From: Acheta domesticus
Lineage: Eukaryota; Arthropoda; Insecta; Orthoptera; Gryllidae
Assembly (NCBI GenBank): GCA_031308135.1
Contig: JAHLJT010008756.1
Coordinates: 77,595,081 to 77,659,080, forward strand
Direction: 5' to 3'
DNA: 64,000 bases
Each line of letters begins with the position of its first letter. The first letter of the stretch is position 1. The notes under the pieces are model-generated. The model worked only from the letters and a program-made list of their open reading frames with translations, ran no database searches and was not told the DNA's origin. Positions 45,140 through 57,939 of the stretch are shown piece by piece. Position numbers and translations under genes: made by a program.

Positions 45140-48100
45140 GTCATGAAAACCATGGTGATACAATTGACGCACATGATTGCGGCGACAAACCAATAAGTGG
45201 TTGGAATCCAGTTTGATGCATTTATTTTAGTACTTGGGTGTCGTAAATCACTTGTTTTCCAGATCCTGTTATTGGCCAATATTGTTGAACATTTCACAAT
45301 TGCCCGCAGATAAATTGTCTCAAACTTTCTTACTGATGTCCTATCAGGGAGACCGTTTTAGAAGAGGAATGAATTTACGTAATTTTAACATTTAAACGAG
45401 TATATATTGCATTTGAACAGATCGTTTTTATGAATACAAATATCATTAACTCAAATCTGAACACAGGAGCATATTTCTTGGAAATTTAGTTTTTGTACAC
45501 TAAAGTCTTAAGAGGAAAATTGATTGAAATAGTGTTTTAAGGTAATAAAATATTCGAATGTAAATAAATAATCACGAATATGTTATGTTACGGATAAATT
45601 TATGTTATGGATAAATGCATATAGACAGAAATATGGACAATGTCACAATCGCCTTGTTAAATCTCAAGTTAGTCAAAAAGTGTGGTAATGTTTTCTGAAT
45701 GACAATCGACGGGTTATTACGAGCGTCATTCTGACGACTGTATCGGCCATAGAACGCTGGTCTGAAGTAATATGATTGCCCAAGTATGTAGCGTTGCGTG
45801 TTCGTGAGTATTATGGCATAAAAATGCGTTGGAAATAATACTTTGGACAGACTGAAAGCAAATACTGTTTTACGTATTCAACTTGCGAAGTTGGGAAGCC
45901 TTGACGCCCAGTTAGGAAATGCTTAGTGAAGCGACAGCGCAGGTATAGTGAGGTTAGGTTAGGCGGTACTGTGTAAATAAAAACGACTGTCATGCTGGAA
46001 TTCAAAATTACACACCTTGTCTCTTTCTGTCCTTAGAAACTTCCCACCACCAGCCTGATACATGTTTATCACATGAATATCATGTTCATCTGATATTCCT
46101 CATCACCGTGATGTGCTTCATATACCGTAACCACCTCGTGCTGTCTACATGTCGCTGGAGTGTGCTTTGAAGCTGTTTCTACTTCGGACTTTATCCACCC
46201 ATTTTAGATAATGTGAACATTAACTGGCTAATTCGTTAATAAGTCAAAGTAGCTGCTGTGTTTTGTTACATTTACATTTCTTAAGAATAAATTCTATTGT
46301 AAAAATTAATGCTATATGATTGTGTAGCTGCTGAACATTTTCATCTTACTTTTGTAGACTTAATTGTTAATTTTTATCAAAGTAACATAGAATGAATATT
46401 ATTACATTTCAAAATACAAGTAAATCAACTAAGAAGCAATAAAAATCGACAAGATCTCATTTGTGTCAGTCACTGTCAGTTCATGGGTGGACATTCAATA
46501 ATCTCTTAATATTTGATTCAATAACAAGAAACAATATTTATTGTATCAACATAATTAACACGTTAACAAAATGACGAAATTGACAGTAGTCAAAATGAAA
46601 ACGGCGTTTTTAATTATGATTTTACTGATCCTGCATACATAGTGCGCTGCTAAAAATCAGTCTCCGCAATCCACGACATCACAGAGTGTTTCACTTTTTC
46701 GTCACATTCACCGACCATCGAGCGAAACGGCGGGCGAAGGTTCTTGATTAGAGAAAAGAAGCAGAGGAAAGCCTGAGCGCGGGAAGTCAAACAAACAGAG
46801 GTAATGTATACAGCAAGATCGCGATATACAGTCGTGTCTTCACCGTGATGACGATGGCGGACAGATCGTGCTTTGTTCGCTGTCAGATAATTTTCTTTTG
46901 CACGCCTTAGATTTCTTTATTTAGGAAAACTTCAGAGCTACCAGAAATTATTGGATTTTCGTACCCGCTACTGATTGACACTATGTTGTTTCATTCATGA
47001 ATAATTAACTTGTTTAACATAAATTGAGATCGGCCCTACTTTTTCTCTAAAGTGAAAACATTCTTCAATAAGCAGAAAGCATAGGATATTCGTTCACAAC
47101 AAAATTATTGGCTGTAATTAGGTGGTGCATTACGTTTTTAAAGGTAAGGAGGGCAATAGAATTTCATTGTCATATTTTCCTACAGCATGCATGTACAGAT
47201 CTTGGTAAATAATAAAATAGGCGATTACATTTTTAAGAAAGATGTAGTAACTTTGGGTCCACAGTGAATAGTAATTGTCTTGTTTCAGAATGTGCAAACC
47301 TCTCTCATTTCATTAATCTTCGGATCTTAATACTGAACGACATGAAACAATGTTTGTGGGGTTTCCTATTTTTCGCGTAATGGATATCTAAAACTTTTAT
47401 AACTTTTCTACAGTGACATTCCACACATATCTCATTTTTGGGGTGTATCCTTGGTGCTCGAAATTCCAAGAAATATTTCCAACTTTCCAAGCCATTTTTC
47501 AACTATATTTATTCTTGTGTCTTGTATCTGTTGTATTTATTCTTGTGTCTTGGATTCTTGTGTCCATAACTTCATTCAATTGTAGATCTTGCAATGATGT
47601 CATGCATTTTTTTAAAAATCTGAGTAATTATTGAGCAACAACACCAAGAAAAGGAAAATGCTGGTTGTGCCACATCTTCCTACTAGTTTTTATTTTCCTA
47701 GGAAGGTTCTCTCTCGTGTTATCCTCGTGTCTGCCTTCACGAACGCCCGGTAAATATCTTTTAAGCCAAGCAACGTCAGGCCGAAATGTGGCGCAGGCAC
47801 GCAGAGAAACGGGGCGGTGCTGCACAACAGGTGAAAGGAAACCACAAAAACCGCAGAAGCCGCACACACGTCTCCACTGGACCGCTGGAGATGGGTCAAT
47901 TCTAGTCACGATATACGTTGGTAGCGAACAGATACATAAATTGCCGAAAAAATCTTACAAAATTATGAATATGTGCCAAAACCAAGGTAAAAGATTTAAA
48001 TATTATTTCGATCATTATGAGAAAATACTCACTTAGTTTTACAAGCAATATTACGTTTTATAAATAATTAGTACAAGCGTATCCGTGGGAGAATTCTCGC

Positions 48101-49970
48101 ATATTAAATTTCACCCTCTCGTATATCCTTCCATTTCTATATTAAGAGGGAAAGTTGATAATGAGAAGTGTTCATTTGTTTAAAAATGGTTAAAGAAAAC
48201 TTCCAAAGTACTAACAGAATATCCAATAAAAATGTAATTTAAGTTTAAAACAAATTTTCGTTTCGCTTAGGAGTTATTTAACTATATAGATTTTAATAAT
48301 ACTGCCTGAGTGTTGCGGGTTGCATTTGTCACAAATATTTAGATTTTTGTTTCAACCAACCTTTCATATTTTTAATGTCAAAGTGTAATTCCTAACTTCA
48401 CCGTGAAACTATATTGTTTTACAGACGTCATTTATAAAGATTGATTGCATGTTAGAGCCGAAAAATCTCATCTATACTACTAAAATAATATATGAGACGA
48501 TTTGATGTTTTAGAAATAACCGAAAGGTATCTAACGAGAGCTGTTTGTAATATCTATTTTTTCCATGGAGATCGACGATTACGTTTACAGGTCACGAACA
48601 TTTAACTGTACGTATTCTCGTTTTGGAGTAATAATATTTTCTCTGCTTTTGAATGTATTTCTCTTTTTTCTTCCTCTTTGTACGTCAAACAGCAGTATTG
48701 TCAATTTCGACATCCTATCAACAATCCAAATATAAACTATACTTTTCAGAGTTTTTCACAATTCAGTGATTTTATCCTATATGTGATTTAGAGCTAGCTA
48801 TTCTGTTTTACATGGAAAGAAGAATTCCATGTAAATAATTATGTTTTAATTGGAGCATTGGATTACAATTTGTAAAATTGAGCAAAACATAATTTCTTAT
48901 TCCTCAATTCTCGAGTCATTAGAAAACGTATTTCAAGGTTTGAACTTTGATAATCAGTCAAAGTTTCTTCTAACCCAATAATTTCACAAACTAAACTTTT
49001 GATTTATAATATGCACATTTTCTTAAGAGACCTTACTGAACATATTGCTGTTTTTTACTTGTTAGACACATTTCTCAGATGCTAGAGAGCTTGTAATTTA
49101 AAATTCCACTAGTGTCGGGTTGAAGTTGAATACTTCAAACTGTTTATGATGGTGGACAACATTGGAAAAAATGAAAATAACACATGTATACAAGGTACAA
49201 ATAATGTCATCATCTCCTTTCATATTTACCAACAAACATAGGATTTTTCGGCACATGCTTGTTTTAAATTTTTTGATACATACCCTGGAAATTAAATATG
49301 AGTAAATTTCATGAATTTACGAACTCCTGGAAGCACGTTGATAATGTCTAAACTGCTTCTTTCGTCATGAGAAACAAACAATGCCGTACCAGTAACATCC
49401 TAAAAATGTTTATTTGGCGTTCAGGAGGATATAGCAAATTTCCTCGCATTTCTTTCGAAACAAAATGCAAACGGAACTACCTATTAATGAACAACCTATT
49501 AATTATGTTTGTAATAAAGTGTAATGTAAAATGAAATTTATGTGAATAGTTATCCTGATTCCAATTCATAACACTTATTTAATATGTTATATAGCGTAGC
49601 TTCACTTTTAAAAAACAACTTTAGGCTTCTAAAACATACGATTTTAAGAGTCTAAATATGGGAGCTGTAAATCACTTCCGCTTTTTGTCTCCCTCTTAGT
49701 TTCTGTCTGACATATTCACGTTCTTAGCCTCCAACTGTCACTTTCTTGCTCACTCTCACTCTCTCTCTCTTCTTCTCCTGTAGGAATACGCAGGGCAAAC
49801 ACTGCAGCGGTTGCACAACATGTGTACACCGAGCGTGCTCTATCGCGCGCTTGGTTGCTTTCATGCAACGCCGTCCTCTGTCTTCCTTCGCTTTGCATTC
49901 GACAAGCGCTTTCCTGGCAAGTGAGGGATTCATGGAAGTAAACTATGACCCATGGCAAGTATTCAGACCG
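45140..49970. other. AT-rich DNA, no supported gene
   Basis: A CpG-richer patch at 47,730-47,890 carries short frames on both strands that I do not recognise. A possible Helitron-like start near 48,470 is noted separately. The rest shows nothing definable. Confidence 0.5.
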
Positions 49971-49974
49971 AGAG

Positions 49975-50074
49975 AGGTGGCTCAACTGATGTGACTGCAG
50001 TGCCCCTGGCCGAGAGGTCCTAGGTTCGATAGATTCGTAGGTCCTAGAGGTCCTAGGTTCGAGTCCCGACGGTG
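49975..50074 (+). mobile_element. SINE family A head, truncated
   Basis: A-box-like TGGCTCAACTGATG, then GGTCCTAGGTTCGA and a second GGTCCTAGGTTCGAGTCCC containing a perfect B box (GGTTCGAGTCC). The B-box segment is duplicated about 34 bp apart. The SINE stops at GACGGTG where the large inverted repeat begins, and its body is not found beyond the inverted repeat. Confidence 0.85.
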
Positions 50075-50703
50075 CAGTGTCAAAGGGTCCCCCCCCCGGT
50101 AAGATAGTAAAAAGTTCCCCTCAACCAAATTACATATGAGTGGTTACACTATAATTCTAACATAAAAATAATATTTTTGAAAGGTTTCTTAGCCTCCGTC
50201 CTGCCACCCACACCCCTATACAGCCAAAAACGTGTTTTTTTAATTTCAATTTTTTTCGACAACTGAACACTATTTTATCAGACAGAAAAAAATATGATAA
50301 ATAAGAACACAACTTGGACTATCAGAAAAATATTTTTCAATATTTTCTCAGGCCCAAATTCGAACACAAAAAAATATTTTCGAAAAAAAATATCACGAAA
50401 TATTTTTTACTGTGTCTTAGAAGCCTGGACCAGGCTCGAAAAAAATGTCAAAGGTTTCTCTTTACACACAAATTGTTGTGTATTTTTTTCAGATTTTCCG
50501 ATTACTGGGCTGCAGTTAAAAAAATAAAAACCATTTTCCCGCCTTTAAAGCACCTGGACTTTCAATATACTTTGAAACTGACTGCAACGGTTCTCTGCAT
50601 TTATTTTAGTGTTTATTATACATTTGTATACATTGCTGTATCACCCAATGAAGTTTTGATTTTGGAATATACTTACGAAGTATCATTTTTAAAGCTTTCT
50701 AAT
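50075..50703 (+). repeat. left arm of the inverted repeat
   Basis: Near-identical to the complement of 52,029-52,654. Beyond AAAGCTTTCTAATC at the inner edge, similarity drops suddenly to roughly three quarters for another 55 bp and then ends. Confidence 0.93.
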
Positions 50704-50825
50704 CCTTTGTATGAGAATATCATACGCTAAGGAAAGATAATAGTGTTTGGCAGTTTAATTAATAATAATTCCGTCATATTTGAGGGATAATTGGGGGACA
50801 TGTGGAAAAATGGAGGGGAAGAGGT

Positions 50826-50980
50826 TAAAACCAGATTTACAAGAACTGTTTTACTTGTCTTAGAACACAGACACTGGCACGAAAATAATCTTCAAACTTC
50901 ATCTAAGAATGCTTGTGAATTTTTTTCATATTTTTTTAATAGCTGGGTCATAGTTTTAAAAAAAAACTAAGACATTTGTA
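50826..50980 (+). repeat. older, diverged copy of part of the arm
   Basis: TTGTCTTAGAAC, TGAATTTTTTTCATATTTTT and AGCTGGGTCATAGTTTTAAA line up with TGTGTCTTAGAAG, TGTATTTTTTTCAGATTTTC and ACTGGGCTGCAGTTAAAA in the arm, in the same order and orientation. The similarity looks about two thirds. Confidence 0.65.
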
Positions 50981-52028
50981 GTCAACCACTTGGCAGTTCG
51001 GCAGTTGCCGCGTCCTAAGCACGTGCGACCTTGCTTGAGGAGGAAGGCCACAGAATAGCAGCTAAAACGTTGACAACTGAGCCTAGAACGCGGCGCCTCC
51101 CGAACAGATAAATAGTAACGCATTGGTTGCGGAAGCCTGTGGTCTCACGTCTGTAGATTGTTTCAGACTAGAGAAAAAGTTGTCTTTTCCTTTACCTAAG
51201 TATTTGTTCTTGTATACGTATAAATATGGAGACACTCGTACAATCTGGACACGTGCGAAAACTCTGCACTTTGTAAATAATAATTGTACGAAAATTGAAA
51301 ATTGATTTAATGTAGCACCCAACTGCAAACGCTCATCCCCCGAAAAGTAGTTTACGGCATTATAGACCCGGAGAGAATTCATTCCAATATTGCTGAGCGT
51401 TGAGATAAAAATTCGCAGAAAATAAAATAGTCCCGTTAATTTTATCGTGAAAGATAATTTCAGTATTTTCCTTCAATTTAATTTTACATTGATATTGGCT
51501 TCTCTTTTCTGTCCATCTGTGCTACGGAAAAGGCGCACCCAAAAGAACTAATATGGAAAATTGTAAAATGGGATGATCATGAAAGTGGTATTTTGAAAAA
51601 TACATCCCAACAACATAATCGGGGCCTAATATATTCCCCTTCACTTCCCCATTGTCCCCCATCTATCCTGCACACGAAATGTCCTTTATCATTTCCCCAT
51701 TTGTCATCTACCCGTCACCCAAAACATGTGTGTTAGAATTTACTTGTTCTCAAAAAAAGGGCGTGTCCCATGAGACAAGCAAACCTTGTTTAAAAGGCCT
51801 AGGAAGCATCGCTTCCGAGTTATTTACCATTATAATGTGTGTTGCAATCTTTTTTTGTATGTCATAATCTGCAAACTTCTATTTTTCTTCTAAAATGTAT
51901 TTGATGTAGGATGGGGTGTAATTCTTTATCCACCAGTATCACACTTACAAGGTCTTGTGTCGATTGTTTCTTATAAATTGCCAAAACTATCGTCTTTCCG
52001 TAGCATACGATTACTTATGCAAACGATT

Positions 52029-52654
52029 AGAAAGCTTTAAAAATGATACTTCGTAAGTATATTCCAAAATCAAAACTTCATTGGGTGATACAGCAATGTA
52101 TACAAATGTATAATAAACACTAAAATAAATGCAGAGAACCGTTGCAGTCAGTTTCAAAGTATATTGAAAGTCCAGGTGCTTTAAAGGCGGGAAAATGGTT
52201 TTTATTTTTTTAACTGCAGCCCAGTAATCGGAAAAATCTGAAAAAAATACACAACAATTTGTGTGTAAAGAGAAACCTTTGACATTTTTTTCGAGCCTGG
52301 TCCAGGCTTCTAAGACACAGTAAAAAATATTTCGTGATATTTTTTTTCGAAAATATTTTTTTGTGTTCGAATTTGGGCCTGAGAAAATATTGAAAAATAT
52401 TTTTCTGATAGTCCAAGTTGTGTTCTTATTTATCATATTTTTTTTCTGTCTGATAAAATAGTGTCCAGTTGTCGAAAAAAAATTGAAATTAAAAAAACAC
52501 GTTTTTGGCTGTATAGGGGTGTGGGTGGTAGGACGGAGGCTAAGAAACCTTTCAAAAATATTATTTTTATGTTAGAATTATAGTGTAACCACTCATATGT
52601 AATTTGGTTGAGGGGAACTTTTTACCATCTTATCGGGGGGGACCCTTTAAGCTG
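52029..52654 (-). repeat. right arm of the inverted repeat
   Basis: Mirror copy of the left arm. One extra T in the run before CCGATT shifts the frame relative to the left arm, which explains why the two open frames differ in length. Confidence 0.93.
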
Positions 52655-54430
52655 TCTAGGTGGAAAAAATTGATTTTTTCAAGTAATCCAAAGCGATATA
52701 TTTTGACACAACTCAATAGTAGAATGTCCATAGCATCCGGCAACGACGATATGTTTTTGAGAAACCCAATGAGAGAACGATGATTCATGCCTGAACTTGC
52801 TCATAAACTTCCCACGGCTGCGCGCAGTCCCAATAATGCGCTTGAGTGCATCGAGTTTGCTCGAAGTGTGTGCCTCGTAAGTGCTGCTGAAAGTCTGATT
52901 TTGTTATTGGATAGTAAAGTGCTTATGTTTTCTTTCCTAGTAACTGTTTTTATTATTCAATATTAGTTTTATCTACTTACAGAAAACTACTGAAAAGGAG
53001 GGTGTTGTTCATTTGTAGTGACAAAGGTTTTTGAATTTTGAGTAAGCTTTTAACATAGTATTTCACCTAATTCCACTACGAGGCTGTTTTATTTTAAACC
53101 TGATATTCTAGGGTATTGAAGTAACAAAAAAATGTGCAAATGTGTGCACTTATTTTTATTTACTCTTAAAAAATGGCGGTTTCATTTCCCGAAATACACT
53201 TTTTGAAATGTGGGTCAAGAATTCGAAGTTTGATGCTATTTTCACGCATCGCTGTTCAAGAAATGGAAGAAATTGAATATTAGGAAACTGCCTTAAAGGA
53301 CAATAAACAGATGTTTAGGAATTTCTGACACATTACCAATGGGAGAGGCTAGAAAGGGATTGACAGCGATTTCTAGACACTTATTCGCCTTCGCTGAATG
53401 GAAATATTTCCATTTTCATTAAAACCTGTCCTGATTGCATTCAAATTAGAAATACCTGCAGCCGAACCTGGCCGTCCAACAAAACCTTTCAGTGCGTGTA
53501 CGTGCAAGTACAGCACGTCGTACAATGTAGCACTGAAGAGATCAGTTTTGCCGCAGAATGAAATTAAGAAAGGAAGGTAAAAGATATTGAACATCAATCC
53601 TTAAAGAACTTATCATTACATCACCGAATAGGAGTACGACAATTAACAATACTACAAAGTTCTATTTGATGATCAGGCTCTCGCATTGATGGTAGGTGTA
53701 AACCTTTCGACTCGGCAGTACCGACGAATATGGTTATTATTTCCCTCTGGTTGTCCGTGTTCTTGTTTTCCCTTACATGTAGATTTTTAAATACATGCTA
53801 ATCCAAAAATTCTTAATTTTACCTTTTTTTATACACAATCAGAGACATTTCCTGTTATTGTTTGACCCAGAATAGAAAAACTGTTTTTTCTTCTAAACCA
53901 AACTTGCAGTCTATTCTGAGCTGAAACAAAATGCATTATGTGATATGTCTTTTACGGTAAAATTTCACACTAAGTGTTAGTAAGTTAAAAAAGCGTAATG
54001 ATACTCCAAGATGTTCTCCTTGAAAACGAAGCAAACGGTAGAACACGTGGCATGTGAAAGACCGCATGTCAATAGTCCAGCAGCTCTGAATCACATCCTG
54101 ATTACAAACGCCGTTCATCGCCTATTTTGCAATATCCTTGCAGACGAAAAGAAAGACTCGTAATGTCGCATTGAGAAGAGTAATCAATCATGAGCGAAGA
54201 AAACAAGTGCTAGCGCCCGCCTCTTTTCGTCTCGAGGGACACGCGGCCATTCAGACCGCACGTGTAGAGTTGGGTTATAGACAAGGACGCGTGTACTAGA
54301 GAGTTCACCTTCCTCCCCCACCTTCAAAATCTACGAGCCTAAGAAGGAAGTTTTGAAGTATATGGCTACCAAATTTCACCAAATACCACGCATGGTTACG
54401 AAGATATTAATTTTTCCACCTTCATTGACC
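52655..54430. other. AT-rich DNA, no supported gene
   Basis: Short unrecognised frames only (for example 53,373-53,597 on - and 53,398-53,580 on +). Confidence 0.55.
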
Positions 54431-54436
54431 GAATTC

Positions 54437-54812
54437 GACACTGCGGTGGCAGGATTTCTGACACTACCTATGTCGAATTCAGTCGCTGTCTGGAGGGGAA
54501 TTCTAGTGACCCGCTACCCTTATCTGCAGTTTTTCGTGGTTTCTCCAATCAATATCAAGGGATTGCCGAACCAGTACCATAACAAATGAACCACGGACAT
54601 TTTCTTTCCTCATCCTTGTCCTTGTCCTATCCTCCTCCCTTACTTACACACACACTTAAATGCACCTACATCACCACCCATTCCGGAAGACTGGTTGGGA
54701 GCTTAATGCTTGTCTCAGCTGGGGCGGTGCCCCGCTGTTGGGAGATATCTCACTAGGGGAAACTCTGCTACCCGACGGGAAGTTCGGCGCCGGATCTCAC
54801 CATCCAGCATAA
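54437..54812 (+). mobile_element. SINE family A, truncated at both ends
   Basis: Begins at GACACTGCGGTGGCAGGATT without the tRNA head and ends at GGATCTCACCATCCAGC without the AATC tail. In between it follows the family order: GAATTCAGTCGCTGTCTGG, the TTTCTCCAATCAATATCA region, CAGTACCATAACAAATG, ACACACAC, GGGAGATATCTCACT and TTCGGCGCCGG. Confidence 0.9.
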
Positions 54813-55760
54813 ACAATATAAATTGTACGCAAATAACCCACATTTACTGCTACCGTTTAACATTTTGATATTTTAATTTCTCTTTGATTTATTATTCTGC
54901 TTTCTCTCCACAAACGTAGAATTCTGAAAGGCCCTTAAAGCAGGGACATACGTACCTGACGCACGTGAATGAGAAATAGAAAGTATGAGTGGTAGATGTT
55001 TCTCGTGAATAGTTTCACGGAATTGCAAGCATCAATTCTCCACAATTCACCACATATTCAACACAAAAGTTTTCTGTGTAAATAAAATCAATTTTTTTCA
55101 GAAACGCACTAGCAACATTTTCTCAAAAACTGCTTCAAATTTTTCTATGAAAATTCGTACATAGAAGTACATTTTCATCTTCTACAATATTATTAAACTT
55201 ATATTTAAAGTCTACCAATAAATGACCGACAAATTGAGAAAATAAAAAAAAAGTATTTCACACACGCCATTAAATGATAGCTCGAAAGAGGGTGGAGCAA
55301 AACTAAAAAGCTAGCTCCGACTCAAGATATAAGGAAACTAACTTGTACGAAAAAGACTGCTCCATTGTGAGGTGCCTCAAGGGATTATACAAATGCACAG
55401 TTTGTAGGAAAAATAATTTGTTTGTTTCGATAAATTTTTGAACGTGTGACCTTCAAGACAAAAGAAAAGGTACTTCGTTTATGAGATTTCATAAAAATAT
55501 TTCCTACCTCTTAGAGCAAAGTTTAAGTGTGTCCTCTTTCCACTTTTTGCAGCTATGTCGAAAATATTGAGTAAATTTCCCATAGTGAATAAAGCCACTA
55601 TGGAAGTCCATTCCATTTCCTACTAAATAGATTTTGATTTTTTTCTAATTAAGACATCAAAGTAATTAAAGGTCAATATGGTTACTGAAAGTTTGCCGGG
55701 GGGTTGCAACAATGCCCTGTTTGCAGCTGTTCATCGTAACGACGTTTGTAGTAACAAGTA
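54813..55760. other. AT-rich DNA, nothing recognised
   Basis: No frame above 60 codons and no defined repeat. Confidence 0.65.
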
Positions 55761-55769
55761 GCGTAGTAA

Positions 55770-55975
55770 ACGTGGCAGGGCGGGAATGGCCAGGACGTGA
55801 AGGGCCTGGGCGGGGAGGGGCAGGGCGGGCCAGGTGAGACAGGCTGAAGCGGGGCGTGGCAGAGTTCAGAGGGACCGGGTTACTGTGGGCGGGGGGGGGG
55901 GGTCACGACAGAGTGGAAAAGAACGGGACAGGGAAGGCTGGCAACGGTGGGGCAGGGCAGTGTAGGGTAGGGTAG
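55770..55975. repeat. G-rich GGGCAGGGCGGG low-complexity region
   Basis: Degenerate GGGCNGGG units on the + strand with a homopolymer run of 13-14 G near 55,888-55,902. It has G-quadruplex potential. Confidence 0.75.
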
Positions 55976-56109
55976 CACTGTACATAGAATTCATTTCTTT
56001 TCATGTATAATAGATAATTATGATTAAAAAATACACAGAGTTCTTCATGTAGTTATATTTGTATAAAAACGCGAAGCAAAACGTAGAAGAGCTCTTTAAC
56101 ACACTGATC

Positions 56110-56470
56110 ATCGACACTTTTCACCCGCAAAAACGGACAGCGCGTCGGAAACCGGCTTCGAGGAGATGCCATCACCGGCTGACGGGACAAAGTCAGAGCG
56201 GCAGAAAGAGACGAACTCGGCGTCGGCGGCGGCGGCGCGCGAGTGACGGAGGCAGCTGCGGAGGCAGCGAAAGTGGCCCGCGGCGCGGCGTCGTCACGAC
56301 CCGCGACCTACTTGCCAGCGGTCAGGCGTCGCGGACCCGCGCGGCAGCTCTCCCCCCCTGCCCCCTCCCGCCCTCAGAGCCTGTGCCGTGTCGCTCAACG
56401 CAGCCTCTCCAGGCACGGACGCCGCCGGCTCTCCGGGCAGAACTTCCCCTCCTCTGTTGCTTCTGATGTA
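56110..56470. other. CpG-rich block
   Basis: GC-rich with CGGCGGCGGCGGCG near 56,222. The 135-codon + frame (56,059-56,466) is Arg/Ser/Pro-rich and not recognised. Confidence 0.4.
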
Positions 56471-56950
56471 GCTTCCGCCATCTCTTTTGGCACTGCTTCA
56501 TCTGACAGCTTCCGCCTTCTCTCCTGACACATCCTCAGTCATTTCTCGTGACAGGGCTTTGGCGAGCTTTTATGATAGCCTTCGCCGTTTTCCTGACAGA
56601 GCTTTAGCCATCTGTTCCAAAGAAGTTCCTGAATATTCCCCAACATTAACCTTTATCTCTCCTAACACAAACCCCGATATTTTTCCTCGCATATTAACAA
56701 CCATCTCTTCCGACATTAAACTCTGTTATCTCTTCTATCATAATCCCGGCCATTGCTCCTGGCAGTGTTTCTGTCAGGTCTCTCTACAAAGCCTCCGCCA
56801 TCTCGCTTGACAACCCTCGCCATCTCACCCCCCGCCAACCGCCCCACCGCCTTCCTCGGGCCTCCTTCCTCCCCACTCCCTCACCTTCCACATCTCTCCC
56901 TCCTCCCCATTGCCTCCCCCATCACCTCATCCCCCATGAATCTGCTCCAT
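56470..56950. repeat. degenerate CT-rich tandem repeat, unit about 25-30 bp
   Basis: Variants of CTTCCGCCATCTCTTNTGAC recur (CTTCCGCCTTCTCTCCTGAC, CCTTCGCCGTTTTCCTGAC, CTTTAGCCATCTGTTCC, CCTCCGCCATCTCGCTTGAC), followed by CT-rich DNA. The open frames are by-products. Confidence 0.7.
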
Positions 56951-56959
56951 TTACTCTGA

Positions 56960-57930
56960 GATGACCTTCGCTGCACCTCCCATCTCTCAAGAAAACACTT
57001 CATTGCGTTAAGCATCTTGCAATTGTTCCCACTGTCAGATTGACTTCCAAAGATCAAAAAAAAAAAACTGACTACTACTACTGTAGTCTTGATTTTCTCT
57101 AAGCAGAACTCAAGATATAATGCCAGTCCTCTTTTTGCTAACTTATTCACCTGCTTCCCCTAATTTACCAACCCATCTGTATCATATCTGGACGTAGTAT
57201 GTCCGACGAGCGAGAACGATAGGGGATCTATGTACACCCTCAGTGTTGTTTGGCAGGAGGGAACATAGGCTGATCATTCATGTGAAAACATATACTGAAG
57301 CATCGAACAATTGCTTTAAAGAGCGTCGATGTTCGTGAAAACTTTCGACCTTTGAAGTGCCGGCGAGAAAGGTTTCAGTAATACAACATTCCTTTTATGA
57401 GAGTACGTCTTAAAATTCTATTAACATGTTTAACTATATGAAGATACAATATAAAAGTGAAGTAGACACCAGAAAATAAATATTTTAGAGTGTAATTTTT
57501 ACATTCTATTCATTCAGAACAAAATTCAGTATTTTATATTATTTTTTTTTGCATAATCAATTTCACTACTACATCTGTTAAATTCTATACAGCATTGAAA
57601 TACCGCAGGCCGATCAGATAATTTAAGTGCAGGTGCTTTGAAGTTTATGACATTAATAAATAAATTTTAATTTGCAAAAAAGGTCGTCCAGCAATTAAGT
57701 ACCCAATATATTAACTGGGATTCGTATTGATTAACTTGATTTTTATTATTATTAATATTCATTTCACTTTTGTTATGCACACATTATTTGGTAATTAGAA
57801 CTTAGTTATGCTTAAACATCCAGCAAATCGAAATTTTCCCCTTCAAATTTCGATTCGAGTTATCGCGCTTCCACTCTTTCCCATTAAATCTTTAACAAGT
57901 TTTGACCGTTTAAATCTTCGTTTCCGACAT
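56960..57930. other. AT-rich DNA, nothing recognised
   Basis: Short frames only; poly-A near 57,055-57,066. Confidence 0.6.
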
Positions 57931-57939
57931 CTGTGCAGC

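Larger units (their letters stand above)
50075..52654. mobile_element. large inverted-repeat element (about 2.6 kb)
   Basis: Two arms of about 620 bp in opposite orientation enclose a centre of about 1.3 kb. Outer ends read CAGTGTCAAAGGGTCC on the left and, inward from the right, CAGCTTAAAGGGTCC. The arms differ at only a handful of sites, mostly homopolymer lengths. The CAG ends resemble hAT-type termini, but the flanking 8-mers (CGACGGTG and TCTAGGTG) do not match. The same frames open in both arms (for example 50,294-50,527 and 52,011-52,436) are mirror copies, not two genes. Confidence 0.85.

Noticed and set aside
45950..45966. Insect telomeric repeat (TTAGG)
   Set aside because: Only two units (AGGTTAGGTTAGG); too short to be more than chance.
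49975..50070. Functional tRNA gene
   Set aside because: Perfect B box, but the sequence matches the SINE family head and carries a duplicated B-box segment.
50294..50730. Protein-coding frame duplicated in both arms at 50.3 and 52.0-52.4 kb
   Set aside because: The two frames are mirror copies of the inverted repeat; a single-base indel shifts one against the other, and the product is Phe/Lys-rich as expected of AT-rich non-coding DNA.
50067..52662. 8 bp hAT-type target duplication around the inverted repeat
   Set aside because: CGACGGTG and TCTAGGTG share only the last four bases, so the duplication is not supported.
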